48,311 nucleotides of DNA from Nocardia seriolae NBRC 15557 (GCF_007990715.1 NZ_BJWY01000045.1:1-48311), one strand, 5' to 3'; numbered from the stretch's first letter, positions 31,420 through 40,555 are shown. A program made the numbers and translations. Notes: a model not told the origin generated them from the sequence alone.

Positions 31420-32535
31420 TCAGTCCCGTTCGTCGAAGGCCCGGAGGATTTCCTCGGCGGCCAGGGCCGGGGTCAGGGAGCCGTCGCGGACCTGCTCTTC
31501 CACCTGGGTGCGCAGGGATTTGACGTGCGGGTTGTCGGTGAGGCGGCGGAGCAGGTTGTCGTGGACCATGGTCCAGGTCCAGTCGACCTGCTGGCGGCGG
31601 CGCTTCTCGGCGAATTCGCCGGCCTCGGTCAGGACACGGCGGTGGGTGAGGACCGTGTCCCAGAAGGTATCGAGGCCGGTGCCGTTGAGGCCCGACATGG
31701 TGAGAACCGGTGGACGCCAGAGGGATTCGCGGGGGTGGATGAGGCGCATCGCACCCTGGAGTTCGCGGGCGGCGGCCTTGGCTTCCAGTTCGTGCCTGCC
31801 GTCGGCCTTGTTCACGGCCACCAGGTCGGCGAGTTCGAGCACGCCCTTCTTGATGCCCTGCAACTGATCACCGGTACGAGCCAGGGTGAGGAAGCAGAAG
31901 ACGTCGACCATATCGGCGACGGTGACCTCGGACTGGCCGACACCGACCGTCTCCACCAGGATCACGTCGTAGCCCGCCGCCTCCAGCAGCACGATGGTCT
32001 CGCGCGTCGCTTTCGCCACGCCGCCGAGGGTTCCCGCGGTCGGTGACGGGCGGATGAAGGCATCACGCTCCACCGACAGTCGCGCCATGCGGGTCTTGTC
32101 GCCGAGAATCGATCCACCGGTGCGGGTCGAGGACGGGTCCACCGCCAGCACGGCCACACGATGGCCCTGTCCGATCAGGTACATGCCCAGCGCGTCGATG
32201 AACGTCGACTTGCCGACGCCCGGAACACCGGTGATGCCAACCCGATTCGACACCACCTTGCCCGCTTCGGGGGTCAGCTTCAGCAGCAGCCGCTGCGCCA
32301 GCTCCCGATGGTCCGCGCGGGTGGATTCGACGAGGGTGATGGCGCGGGCCAGTCCGGCCCGCTCCCCCGCCCGCACCTGCGCGGCCAGCTGGTCGACGTC
32401 GATCACCCGGCGCGCCACCGGGGTGGCGGGCCGGGCGCCGGGGGTGGCCGCGTCGGCGGGCAGTCCGACCCCGGCGGTGGTGCCGAGCCGAGGGTGGGTT
32501 CCGCCACCCTCGGTCGCGCGTGCGGCGTCGCTCAT
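31420..32535 (-). CDS. meaB: Methylmalonyl-CoA mutase-associated GTPase MeaB
   Basis: A 371-residue G3E-type GTPase that gates loading of, and protects, adenosylcobalamin on methylmalonyl-CoA mutase. Walker A is GVPGVGKST (103-111), followed by DPSSTRTGGSILGDKTRM, the ETVGVGQSE switch and NKADG, all diagnostic of the MeaB/ArgK family. The N-terminal 45 residues are a disordered Pro/Ala/Gly-rich extension. Its ATG overlaps the mutB stop (ATGA), showing coupled translation with its partner enzyme; a GNAT gene follows after four bases. Confidence 0.96.
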   Translation of the reverse strand: MSDAARATEGGGTHPRLGTTAGVGLPADAATPGARPATPVARRVIDVDQLAAQVRAGERAGLARAITLVESTRADHRELAQRLLLKLTPEAGKVVSNRVGITGVPGVGKSTFIDALGMYLIGQGHRVAVLAVDPSSTRTGGSILGDKTRMARLSVERDAFIRPSPTAGTLGGVAKATRETIVLLEAAGYDVILVETVGVGQSEVTVADMVDVFCFLTLARTGDQLQGIKKGVLELADLVAVNKADGRHELEAKAAARELQGAMRLIHPRESLWRPPVLTMSGLNGTGLDTFWDTVLTHRRVLTEAGEFAEKRRRQQVDWTWTMVHDNLLRRLTDNPHVKSLRTQVEEQVRDGSLTPALAAEEILRAFDERD

Positions 32536-34790
32536 TCCGTTGCGCCGGTGCCGATCTCGTGGCCCAGCTGTGCGGCCAGCTTCTGGATCAGATCGATGGC
32601 GGCGTCGGCGATGATGGTGCCGGGGCCGAAGATGCCCGCGGCACCGGCCGCGTACAGCTCGTCGTAGTCACCGGGCGGGATGACGCCGCCGACGGTGACC
32701 ATGATGTCGGGTCGCCCGACATCGGCCAGTGCCTGCCGCAGGGCGGGCACCAGCGTGAGGTGGCCAGCGGCCAGCGACGAGACGCCGACGACGTGCACGT
32801 CGTTGTCGGCCGCCTGCTGCGCCACCTCTTCCGGCGTCTGGAACAGCGGGCCCACATCGACGTCCATGCCGAGGTCGGCGAAGGCGGTCGCGATCACCTT
32901 CTGGCCTCGGTCGTGGCCGTCCTGGCCCATCTTGGCGATCAGGATGCGCGGGCGGCGGCCCTCGGCCTCACCGAACGCCTCGACCAGCTCGATGGCCTTG
33001 CTGATGTTGCTCACCTTGCCGGCCTCCTCCCGGTAAACGCCGGAGAGCGTGCGGATCTCGGCCTGGTGGCGGCCGTAGACCTTCTCCAGCGCGTCGGAGA
33101 TCTCACCCACGGTGGCCTTGGCGCGCGCGGCATTGATGGCCAGGGCGAGCAGGTTGTTGTCCATGCCGCCCTCGGAAGACGCGGCGGCCCGGGTCAATTC
33201 GGCCAGCGCCTCCTCGACCTCGGCCGAATCGCGTTCCGCCCGCCGCTTTTCCAGCTTGGCGTTCTGCTCGGCGCGCACGCGCGAGTTCTCGACCTTGAGC
33301 ACCTCGATCGGGGTGTCTTCCTCGACCAGGTACTTGTTGACGCCGATCACCGGCTGCTGCCCGGTGTCGATGCGCGCCTGGGTGCGGGCCGCGGCCTCTT
33401 CGATGCGCAGCTTCGGGATGCCCTCCGAAATCGCCTGCGCCATTCCACCGTGCGCCTCGATCTCGGCGATGTGGGCGCGGGCGCGCTCGGCCAGCTGGTG
33501 GGTCAGCCACTCCACGTAGTACGAGCCGCCCCACGGGTCGGCCGGACGGGTGGTGTTGGACTCCTGCTGGATGAGCAGCTGGGTGTTGCGGGCGATGCGC
33601 GCGGAGAAGTCGGTCGGCAGGGCCAGTGCCTCGTCGAGGGCGTTGGTGTGCAGCGACTGGGTGTGGCCCTGGGTGGCGGCCATGGCCTCGACGCAGGTGC
33701 GCGCGACATTGTTGAACACGTCCTGCGCGGTCAGCGACCAGCCGGAGGTCTGCGAATGTGTGCGCAGCGCAAGCGACTTGGTGTTCTTGGGCTCGAACTT
33801 GGCGACCAGCTCGCTCCAGAGCAGTCGTCCGGCCCGCAGCTTGGCGACCTCCATGAAGAAGTTCATGCCGATCGCCCAGAAGAACGACAGTCGAGGCGCG
33901 AACTTGTCGACCTCCATGCCCGCGTCCAGACCGGCCTTGATGTACTCCACGCCGTCGGCGAGGGTGTAGGCCAGCTCCAGGTCGGCCGTGGCTCCGGCCT
34001 CCTGAATGTGGTAGCCGGAGATGGAGATCGAGTTGAACTTCGGCATCTTCGCGGAGGTGTAGGCGAAGATGTCGGAGATGATCCGCATCGAGGGCTTGGG
34101 CGGGTAGATGTAGGTGTTGCGGACCATGAACTCCTTCAGAATGTCGTTCTGAATGGTTCCGGCCAGCTGCTCGGGCTTGACGCCCTGCTCCTCGGCGGCG
34201 ACGACGTACAAAGCCAGGATCGGCAGCACCGCGCCGTTCATGGTCATCGACACCGAAACCTGGTCCAGCGGAATCTGATCGAACAGCTCCCGCATGTCGA
34301 GGATGGAGTCGATGGCGACACCGGCCATGCCGACGTCACCGGTGACGCGCGGGTGATCGGAGTCGTAGCCGCGGTGGGTCGCCAGGTCGAAGGCGACCGA
34401 CAGGCCCTTCTGACCCGCCTGGAGATTACGGCGGTAGAAGGCGTTGGAGTCCGCGGCGGTGGAGAAGCCCGCGTACTGGCGGATCGTCCACGGCTGGTTC
34501 ACGTACATGGTCGGGTACGGGCCACGCACGAACGGGACCACACCCGGCACGCTGTCGAGGGGGTAGCCCGCGGCGGCGATGGCGTCCCGGTCGGCCTTGG
34601 TGAACACCGGCGGCACATCGATGCCCTCCGGCGTCGACCAGGTGAGCTGTTCGGGCGCATAGTGATTGGCGCTCGCGGCCTCGGCGACGAACTCCTCGAC
34701 CTGCGCGGCGCCGACCTCGGCGGGCGCGGTCGCGCCCTCGCTCAGCGGCACCTCGGCGAAATTGCCGATGCGATGCTTGATATCGCTCAT
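32532..34790 (-). CDS. mutB: Methylmalonyl-CoA mutase large subunit MutB
   Basis: Adenosylcobalamin-dependent catalytic subunit of 752 residues, interconverting succinyl-CoA and (R)-methylmalonyl-CoA in propionate metabolism and precursor supply. The N-terminal TIM-barrel domain carries GPYPTMYVNQPWTIRQYAGF, DLATHRGYDSDHPRV and SGYHIQEAGA; the C-terminal cobalamin domain has the base-off motif DGHDRG (His626). GGAGAGGA lies 8-15 bases before ATG 34790. It sits 70 bases downstream of mutA and overlaps meaB, the standard actinobacterial order mutA-mutB-meaB. Confidence 0.97.
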   Translation of the reverse strand: MSDIKHRIGNFAEVPLSEGATAPAEVGAAQVEEFVAEAASANHYAPEQLTWSTPEGIDVPPVFTKADRDAIAAAGYPLDSVPGVVPFVRGPYPTMYVNQPWTIRQYAGFSTAADSNAFYRRNLQAGQKGLSVAFDLATHRGYDSDHPRVTGDVGMAGVAIDSILDMRELFDQIPLDQVSVSMTMNGAVLPILALYVVAAEEQGVKPEQLAGTIQNDILKEFMVRNTYIYPPKPSMRIISDIFAYTSAKMPKFNSISISGYHIQEAGATADLELAYTLADGVEYIKAGLDAGMEVDKFAPRLSFFWAIGMNFFMEVAKLRAGRLLWSELVAKFEPKNTKSLALRTHSQTSGWSLTAQDVFNNVARTCVEAMAATQGHTQSLHTNALDEALALPTDFSARIARNTQLLIQQESNTTRPADPWGGSYYVEWLTHQLAERARAHIAEIEAHGGMAQAISEGIPKLRIEEAAARTQARIDTGQQPVIGVNKYLVEEDTPIEVLKVENSRVRAEQNAKLEKRRAERDSAEVEEALAELTRAAASSEGGMDNNLLALAINAARAKATVGEISDALEKVYGRHQAEIRTLSGVYREEAGKVSNISKAIELVEAFGEAEGRRPRILIAKMGQDGHDRGQKVIATAFADLGMDVDVGPLFQTPEEVAQQAADNDVHVVGVSSLAAGHLTLVPALRQALADVGRPDIMVTVGGVIPPGDYDELYAAGAAGIFGPGTIIADAAIDLIQKLAAQLGHEIGTGATE

Positions 34791-34860
34791 CTCTGTGTCC
34801 TCTCCGCACGACCGCGGCCCTGCGTGGTTACGCTTCGCTGCCGCCTCCGGGCCTGACCGT

Positions 34861-36708
34861 TCATGCGGGGGCTCCCAGCTTTTCGAGCAGGCCGGTCAGC
34901 GCCGCCACGGCATCCATGCGCGCGGTCACGAAACCATCCGGGCGATCCGCCCCGGAAAGCTCCGCGACCGCCTTCTCGGGTCCGGCCAGCAGCACGGTGG
35001 TCACCCCGGCCGCCCGCAATTCCGCCACCGCCGCGGCGGCATCGCTGCCGTAGCGGGTGTCGGAGCCACACAGCACGGCGATCGACGGACCGGCCTCGGT
35101 GACCGCTTCGATGCCGCCGGAGGCCAGCAGATTGGTGGTGAAGGTGACACGAACATTGTTCTCCGACACCGGGCCCAGCGGAACCAGCCGCACCCGCGGG
35201 CGCGCGCCCTGGGCGGCCAGGTAGGCGTCGGACCGGTTGCGCAGCGCCTCGAAGGCCGCGCCGTAGCGGACCTCGGACGCGGCGGCGCGCGCGGCCTCCG
35301 ACAGCGGCTTCTCGCCCAGGTGCGGGAACTCGTTGACGCCGGTGACGGCCGTCTTACGGTGCGCCACATCGGAATCGCGCGCGGCCTTGGTCGCACCGAT
35401 GCGCTCGGCGAGCAGGCCCGCCTGCAGCGCGGCCAGGTAACCGCCCGCCGTCTCGATCTCCTGCATGAACTCCCACGCCTTGGCGGCGAGCTCATCGGTG
35501 AGCGAGTCGATGTACCAGGAGCCCGCACCCGGGTCCTGCACATGGCCGAGGCGCGATTCCTCGAGCAGCAGCAGCTGGGTATTGCGAGCCATGCGCTCGG
35601 AGAACGCCTTCGACACCTCGAGCTCCCCGCCGGGCAGCGCGGCGTCGAACGGCAGCACCGTGACGATGTCCGCGCCGCCGACACCCGCGCCGAACGCGGC
35701 CAGGGTGGTGCGCAACATGTTCACCCACGGATCCCGCTGGCTCATCATGGCCGCGGAGGTCACCGCCTGCTGCGGCGCATTGCCGAAGGCCGGGGCCCCG
35801 CACACCTGCGCCACCCGCGCCCAGAGCTTGCGCCCGGCACGGAATTTGGCGATGGTCTCGAACTGGTCGTCGGTGGCGGCGAAGCGGAACTCCAGCTGGC
35901 CCAGCGCATCCGCGATGTCGGCACCGGCGTCGGTGAGAGCGCGCAGGTACTCGAGACCGGCGGCCACGGCCGCGCCCAGCTCCTGGGCATCGGAGGCGCC
36001 CGAGTTGTGGAAGGCCACGCCGCACACGGTGATCGCCCGCACGGTCTCGGTCCGGGCCACCGCCTGCTGGGCCAGCGCGACCGCGCCGTCCAGATCGATG
36101 GCCTCCGAACCGGCGAACAGGCTCGTCAGCGGGGTCGCGCCCAGCGAAACGCGAATATCCTTGCGCTCCGGGGCCGAATAGCCGTCGAGCAGCGAGAACA
36201 GCTGAGCGGCAGCCTCGTTGGCGGCCGGACCGGCGTCCAGGGTCAGGGGGGCGAGTTCGTAGAGGAAGCCCTTCAGCGCGGCACCCAGCCCCTCGACCGG
36301 CACGCCGCGCTCGGCGACGCCCAGCCACACCGCGCTCACGCCGTTGTCCAGCGCGAACAGGATGTCCTCGTTGACAGCCTCGGCGTCCGAGCCGCCACGG
36401 TGCTGAATATCGGCTCCGCCGAAGCGCTGGCTGACGAACCAGCCGCGATGCACGTCGCGGGTGGCGTCGCCACCGCGCACGTAGGGGAACTGCCCGGGCA
36501 GAGGCTGCTCGGGCAGTTCGTCGCGGCGCGTGTAGAGCGGGTTGACGGTCAGGCCGTCGTAGGTGGTGACCGCGAGCAGCTTCTCCGGCTCATCCGGCAG
36601 TTCGCTCGCATCCACCCTGCGGGCCTTGGCCAGCACCCCGGCGACACCCTTGCGCCAGGTGGCAAACTCGGGCACCGGTTCGGTGTCCGAGTCGGAAGCA
36701 ATCGGCAT
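34861..36708 (-). CDS. mutA: Methylmalonyl-CoA mutase small subunit MutA
   Basis: Non-catalytic partner of MutB, 615 residues, the usual length in this bacterial group. It has the mutase barrel segments (QRFGGADIQHRGGSDAEAVN, GVAFHNSGASDAQELG, ARNTQLLLLEESRLGHVQDP) but its C-terminal cobalamin-like domain reads LCGSDTRYGSDAA in place of DxHxxG, so it cannot ligate B12, as known for MutA. The start at 36708 follows AAGGA by about ten bases; the longer frame to 36780 is rejected. It is the first gene of the operon and is divergent from the TVP38-type membrane gene at 36878. Confidence 0.96.
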   Translation of the reverse strand: MPIASDSDTEPVPEFATWRKGVAGVLAKARRVDASELPDEPEKLLAVTTYDGLTVNPLYTRRDELPEQPLPGQFPYVRGGDATRDVHRGWFVSQRFGGADIQHRGGSDAEAVNEDILFALDNGVSAVWLGVAERGVPVEGLGAALKGFLYELAPLTLDAGPAANEAAAQLFSLLDGYSAPERKDIRVSLGATPLTSLFAGSEAIDLDGAVALAQQAVARTETVRAITVCGVAFHNSGASDAQELGAAVAAGLEYLRALTDAGADIADALGQLEFRFAATDDQFETIAKFRAGRKLWARVAQVCGAPAFGNAPQQAVTSAAMMSQRDPWVNMLRTTLAAFGAGVGGADIVTVLPFDAALPGGELEVSKAFSERMARNTQLLLLEESRLGHVQDPGAGSWYIDSLTDELAAKAWEFMQEIETAGGYLAALQAGLLAERIGATKAARDSDVAHRKTAVTGVNEFPHLGEKPLSEAARAAASEVRYGAAFEALRNRSDAYLAAQGARPRVRLVPLGPVSENNVRVTFTTNLLASGGIEAVTEAGPSIAVLCGSDTRYGSDAAAAVAELRAAGVTTVLLAGPEKAVAELSGADRPDGFVTARMDAVAALTGLLEKLGAPA

Positions 36709-36877
36709 AGCTGCTGTTCCTTCTTCCACTCCCTGACCGGATGGTCGTTTTTTCGGGGAATCCCCCAGGTCAACGGCCACTTTGGTTAACGAGCATTCAT
36801 GGTCTTTCCCCTGATGCTAGCGGGAGGCATTCGATTACCTGCTCCGGAGTCTCACTACCAGCGGGTAACCTGGCGCG

Positions 36878-37576
36878 GTGCCAACAACCCTGCGCGCACC
36901 GCGAGAGCGGGTATCCGCGCTGCTCAACCGCCTTCGCCAACCTCGGAATCTGGCCCTGCTGATCGCTTGCGGGCTGCTGTTCGCGCTCGCGGCGTTCGCG
37001 CCGCACCCGGCACCCCAGCAGATCCGGCAGTGGGCGGACTCGGTCGGCCCGATGCTGCCGCTGGTGTTCTTCGCGGTGCACGCACTGGTCTGCGTCGCGC
37101 CCTTCCCGCGCACCGTCTTCACGCTCAGCGCGGGCCTGCTGTTCGGGTCGCCGGAGGGTCTGACACTGGCGATCACGGCCACGACCGTCAGTGCGGTGCT
37201 GGCGCTCTGGCTGGTCCGAGCATTGGATCACGAACGGGTGCGGGCGCGGCTCACACATCCGAGCGTGCAGGCCGTCGACGCGCGCCTGGCGCGGCGCGGG
37301 TGGCTGGCCATCGGGTCGCTGCGGCTCATCGCATTCGCCCCGTTCTCGATCGTGAACTATTGCGCGGCACTGTCTTCGATCCGGTTCACGCCGTACCTGA
37401 TCGCCACCTTCGTCGGCATCATGCCCGGAACCGTGGGCACGGTCCTGCTCGGTGACGCCCTCACCAACCGCACCTCGGCGGCGCAGTGGATCGTCACGGG
37501 AGTCTGCCTGGCGGTGGGCGTGACCTGTCTGGTGGTGGACACGCGCATGGCGGTGGACCGCACCTCCCAGATTTGA
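36878..37576 (+). CDS. TVP38/TMEM64 (DedA-like) membrane protein
   Basis: A 232-residue inner-membrane protein with five or six hydrophobic segments. The VTT/SNARE-associated domain is recognisable from FPRTVFTLSAGLLFGSPEGL and the later LRLIAFAPFSIVNYCAALS, then GIMPGTVGTVLLGDAL. The family takes part in membrane lipid handling (scramblase-like activity has been shown for relatives). The start is GTG 36878, close to the usual N-terminal length. The 169 bases before it are a divergent promoter region shared with mutA and include the palindrome GGGGAATCCCC at 36755-36765. Confidence 0.87.
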   Translation: MPTTLRAPRERVSALLNRLRQPRNLALLIACGLLFALAAFAPHPAPQQIRQWADSVGPMLPLVFFAVHALVCVAPFPRTVFTLSAGLLFGSPEGLTLAITATTVSAVLALWLVRALDHERVRARLTHPSVQAVDARLARRGWLAIGSLRLIAFAPFSIVNYCAALSSIRFTPYLIATFVGIMPGTVGTVLLGDALTNRTSAAQWIVTGVCLAVGVTCLVVDTRMAVDRTSQI

Positions 37577-37651
37577 AATGCCCAGTGTTCTAATCTCTTG
37601 GTCGATCAGACAGGCAGGAGCACTTATTCGACCATCGGAGGTGTGAGCGCT

Positions 37652-38050
37652 TTGAGCGATCCAGCGTCACGAGCGGGCGGAAACAACCACGTCAGCGCCT
37701 GGTTGGCACTGATCAGACAGCCGCTGCCCACACCCTGCCTGGTGGCGATCGGCCTGATATCGCTGCTGCCCGCCCTCCTCACCGGCGGCCCGATCGTGGC
37801 CGCGGTGGCCATCTGGTACCGCGGCGGCGGCCGGGACGGCTGGTGGTTTCCCCTGTTCCTGGCGGTCATGGTAGTGATCGGCATGTTCGCCTCCGCCGCG
37901 ATCTCGCTCGGCACCGCATGGCGACGCTCGCGTGCAGACCAGGTCACCGTTGCACAGCGGACGTCGGTGGCCGCCCCTGATCCCCGCAGCCCGGCGTCGG
38001 ACGGCGGAATCCCCTCCGTCCCACCGTCCGACCATTCGATACTCGGCTAG
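37652..38050 (+). CDS. Small membrane protein of unknown function
   Basis: Not assigned to a family. About 132 residues with two membrane helices (CLVAIGLISLLPALLTGGPI and WFPLFLAVMVVIGMFASAAI) separated by a short loop with an RGGGRDGWW stretch, and a polar Pro/Ser-rich tail. TTG 37652 is chosen because GGAGG (37637-37641) stands ten bases upstream. GTG 37643 is too close to that site, and the frame opens at TTG 37598. It lies between the TVP38-type gene and a two-component cluster. Confidence 0.65.
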   Translation: MSDPASRAGGNNHVSAWLALIRQPLPTPCLVAIGLISLLPALLTGGPIVAAVAIWYRGGGRDGWWFPLFLAVMVVIGMFASAAISLGTAWRRSRADQVTVAQRTSVAAPDPRSPASDGGIPSVPPSDHSILG

Positions 38051-38093
38051 CACCCCACCCGCGAGGCAGCCTGCCCATACCACTCCTGGACGT

Positions 38094-38105
38094 GGTGTGT
38101 ACACC
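38094..38105. promoter_or_regulatory. Palindromic motif GGTGTGTACACC upstream of the response regulator
   Basis: Near-perfect dyad (GGTGT/ACACC) 86 bases before the GTG at 38191. A close copy, GGGTGTGTGCACCC, stands at 38884-38897 before the second receiver gene, so it may be the binding site of the NarL-type regulator. Confidence 0.4.
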
Positions 38106-38190
38106 CCCCGCTCCCGATTTGCGGGACAGCGGAATTCGGGTAGCCCGGTACCCGTGCGAACCCGGCGGGTGCGGAGGATCCTCTAGAACT

Positions 38191-38862
38191 GTGAGTACCA
38201 CGGGGGTCACGGTCGTGGTGGCCGAGGACTCGATGCTGATCCGCGACAGCGTATTACGGGTCCTGGCGACCGATGACACCATCGAGGTGGTCGGCATCGC
38301 CACCGACTACGACGCCACGGTCGAACTGGTGCACCGGCACGAGCCGAATGTGCTGATCACCGATATCCGCATGCCGCCCACCGGAACCGACGAGGGCATC
38401 CGGCTGGCCCGGCAACTGCGCGCCACCCAGCCGCGCACCGGTGTCATCGCGCTGTCGCACTACGCCGAACCCGCGTATGCCACCGGGCTGCTGCACGGCG
38501 GCTCGGCCGGGCGCGGGTATCTGCTCAAGGAGCACATCGCGCGATTCGACCAATTGCTCAGCGCCGTGCACGTGGTCGCGGGCGGCGGGTCGGTACTCGA
38601 TCCGGTGATCGTCGAAACCCTGCTGAACCGGCGGCGCGACGACGATATGGTCGGGCGGCTCACCGCCCGCGAACGGCAGGTGCTGGCCGAGATCGCCGGG
38701 GGCGGCAGCAATCGCGTGGTGGCGCAGCGGCTTTCGCTCACCCAGCGGGCGGTCGAGAAACACATCAACTCGATTTTCGCCAAGTTCGGTCTCACCTCCG
38801 ATCCGACACTGGATCAGCGGGTCACCGCGGTGCTGATGTTCCTTGCGGCACATCCCGACTGA
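38191..38862 (+). CDS. NarL/LuxR-family response regulator
   Basis: A 223-residue DNA-binding response regulator. The receiver domain has the acidic pair Glu12-Asp13, phospho-acceptor Asp58 (ITDIRMPP), the Ser/Thr strand IALSHYAEPAY and Lys in YLLKEHI. The LuxR-type helix-turn-helix is LTARERQVLAEIAGGGSNRV, then QRAVEKHINSIFAKFGL. GTG 38191 is preceded by GGAGGA, thirteen bases away. It stands with a receiver-only protein and a NarL-type histidine kinase in one cluster, so the kinase at 39308 is its probable partner. The stimulus is unknown. Confidence 0.92.
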   Translation: MSTTGVTVVVAEDSMLIRDSVLRVLATDDTIEVVGIATDYDATVELVHRHEPNVLITDIRMPPTGTDEGIRLARQLRATQPRTGVIALSHYAEPAYATGLLHGGSAGRGYLLKEHIARFDQLLSAVHVVAGGGSVLDPVIVETLLNRRRDDDMVGRLTARERQVLAEIAGGGSNRVVAQRLSLTQRAVEKHINSIFAKFGLTSDPTLDQRVTAVLMFLAAHPD

Positions 38863-38883
38863 CCACGATCGAGACCCAGCTCG

Positions 38884-38897
38884 GGGTGTGTGCACCC
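38884..38897. promoter_or_regulatory. Palindromic motif GGGTGTGTGCACCC before the receiver-only gene
   Basis: Second copy of the GGTGTGTRCACC dyad, 27 bases before the ATG at 38925 and 21 bases after the preceding stop codon. It is a candidate autoregulatory operator of the cluster. Confidence 0.4.
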
Positions 38898-38924
38898 TTT
38901 CCGGATCCGGGCCGGGGTCGCACC

Positions 38925-39308
38925 ATGACATTCATGACGGGACAGGTGCAGGTGTGGATCGTCGACGACCGGCCCGCCTTCCGCCGTGCGGCCGCCGCCA
39001 TGGTCGCGGCCAGCGCCGGATTCGTGCTCGCGGGCGAGGCCGACAGCGGCGAGGCGGCCGTCGAGTTGACCCGCGACGCCGGCATCGGACTGGTGCTCAT
39101 GGACATCAATATGCCCGGCATCGGCGGCATCGAGGCCACCCGCCGCATCCGCTCCGGCCATCCCGGCGTGGCGGTGCTGCTCATGTCGACCTATGACACA
39201 TCCGATCTTCCCCGCGAGGTATCACAGTGCGGCGCAGCAGGTTACGTGCACAAGGAGACGCTGAGTCCACAGCTGCTGCGGAGAATCTGGAGCGAGCTGA
39301 CACCGTAG
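38925..39308 (+). CDS. Receiver-only response regulator
   Basis: A 127-residue CheY-like receiver with no output domain: acidic pair Asp14-Asp15, phospho-acceptor Asp60 (LMDINMPGIGG), VLLMSTYDTSDL and the Lys in GYVHKETLS. It resembles the N-terminal half of NarL-family regulators, but the frame ends with TAG where the linker to the LuxR domain would begin. That TAG overlaps the GTG start of the kinase (TAGTG), so it is coupled to it. A phosphate sink or competitor for the full regulator at 38191 is a reasonable inference. ATG 38934 is an alternative start. Confidence 0.85.
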   Translation: MTFMTGQVQVWIVDDRPAFRRAAAAMVAASAGFVLAGEADSGEAAVELTRDAGIGLVLMDINMPGIGGIEATRRIRSGHPGVAVLLMSTYDTSDLPREVSQCGAAGYVHKETLSPQLLRRIWSELTP

Positions 39309-40555
39309 TGAACGCGGACGGGACGGGCTCGCTGGCCCGTCACCGGCTGCGCCAGCTGATCTTCGCGCTGCTGATCGGGAACTCGGTTCTGATCGGATTG
39401 AATCTCGCCGCCGCCTGGTGGCGGCCCACGGTGTGGGTCTTCTCGATGCTCGGCCTGCTGATGCTCGAGACGCTGGTCTTCGGGGTGGCATTGCGATCCT
39501 CGGCGCGCGATCCGCTGGAGCGGCCGGTCGCAATCATCTCGGTGGTGATCTGGTCGGGCGCGATGATCGCGTCCTGGCTGTCACCGTTCACCCTGCCGAT
39601 TCATGTGGTGGCGGTGCTCATTCCGGCGATCAGCGCGGTGCCCTACGTGCCCCGCCATCATCTGCCGCGCTACTTCCTCGCCACCCTGGTCAGCGCCTTC
39701 GTCTGCGCCGCGCTGGCACTACCGCTGATCGCCTCGGTGTCCGCGCCGACCCCCGTGAAATACCTTGCCACCCTGGGTCTCCCGGCTGTCACCACGCCGA
39801 TTCTGCTGGTCGTCTGGCACACCGCCGCCACCATGCGCGATATGACGGTCATCGCCCGCCGCAATGCCGATGCGCTGCGGTCCTCGCAGCGGCTGCTCGC
39901 CGAGCGCGCCGACCAACTCACCTCCTCCCGCGCCCGCCTGGTGGCCGCCACCGACGCCGAACGCCGCCGCCTGGAACAGGATCTGCACGACGGCGCGCAA
40001 CAGCATCTGGTGGCCATCGCCGTCACGCTCGGGCTGGCCCGCCAGACCGCGGACTCGGATCCGGGCACCTGCGCCGAATTGATCGGTGAGGCAGGCGAAC
40101 TGCTACAGACCGCCATCGCCGAGATTCGACGGCTCGCCCAGGGCATCTACCCGCCGCTGCTGGCCCGCGACGGGCTCCTCGCCGCGCTGCCCGCCGCGGC
40201 CGCGCGCGCCACCGTGCCCGTCCGGGTGCGGGTCGACCGCGTCGGCCGCTACCGGCCCGATATCGAAACCGCGCTCTACTACTGCTGTCTCGAAGCGATC
40301 CAGAACAGCGCCAAACACGGCGGGCCGGGCACCGCGGTCACCATTGCCGCCAATCAGTACGGTTCCACCCTGCTGCTCACCATTACCGATACCGGCTGCG
40401 GGTTCGATTCGGCCACGGCCACCGAGGGTTCCGGGCTCACCAATATGAAGGACCGCCGGTCGGTGATCGGCGGCACCCTCACCGTCGACTCCGCGCCCGG
40501 CATGGGGACCCGGCTCACCGCCGCCGTGGCCACCCGGCCGCTGCCGGTGAGTTAG
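39308..40555 (+). CDS. NarL-type sensor histidine kinase
   Basis: A 415-residue membrane kinase. The N-terminal half has about five or six membrane helices (LIFALLIGNSVLIGLNLAAA, VFSMLGLLMLETLVFGVAL and others) with no obvious periplasmic sensor domain. It is followed by a coiled linker, then the HisKA_3 motif RRRLEQDLHDGAQQHLVAIA with phospho-acceptor His227, and the HATPase with EAIQNSAKHGG, DTGCGF and GSGLTNMKDR. GTG 39308 overlaps the receiver gene stop. The low-complexity frame upstream to 39227 is shadow. It probably phosphorylates both receivers of the cluster. Confidence 0.9.
   Translation: MNADGTGSLARHRLRQLIFALLIGNSVLIGLNLAAAWWRPTVWVFSMLGLLMLETLVFGVALRSSARDPLERPVAIISVVIWSGAMIASWLSPFTLPIHVVAVLIPAISAVPYVPRHHLPRYFLATLVSAFVCAALALPLIASVSAPTPVKYLATLGLPAVTTPILLVVWHTAATMRDMTVIARRNADALRSSQRLLAERADQLTSSRARLVAATDAERRRLEQDLHDGAQQHLVAIAVTLGLARQTADSDPGTCAELIGEAGELLQTAIAEIRRLAQGIYPPLLARDGLLAALPAAAARATVPVRVRVDRVGRYRPDIETALYYCCLEAIQNSAKHGGPGTAVTIAANQYGSTLLLTITDTGCGFDSATATEGSGLTNMKDRRSVIGGTLTVDSAPGMGTRLTAAVATRPLPVS

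Noticed and set aside
32520..36789. Two long plus-strand frames (778 and 707 codons) opposite mutB and mutA
   Set aside because: They are antisense shadows of the strongly conserved mutase subunits, rich in Gly/Arg/Asp/His, with no recognisable domains.
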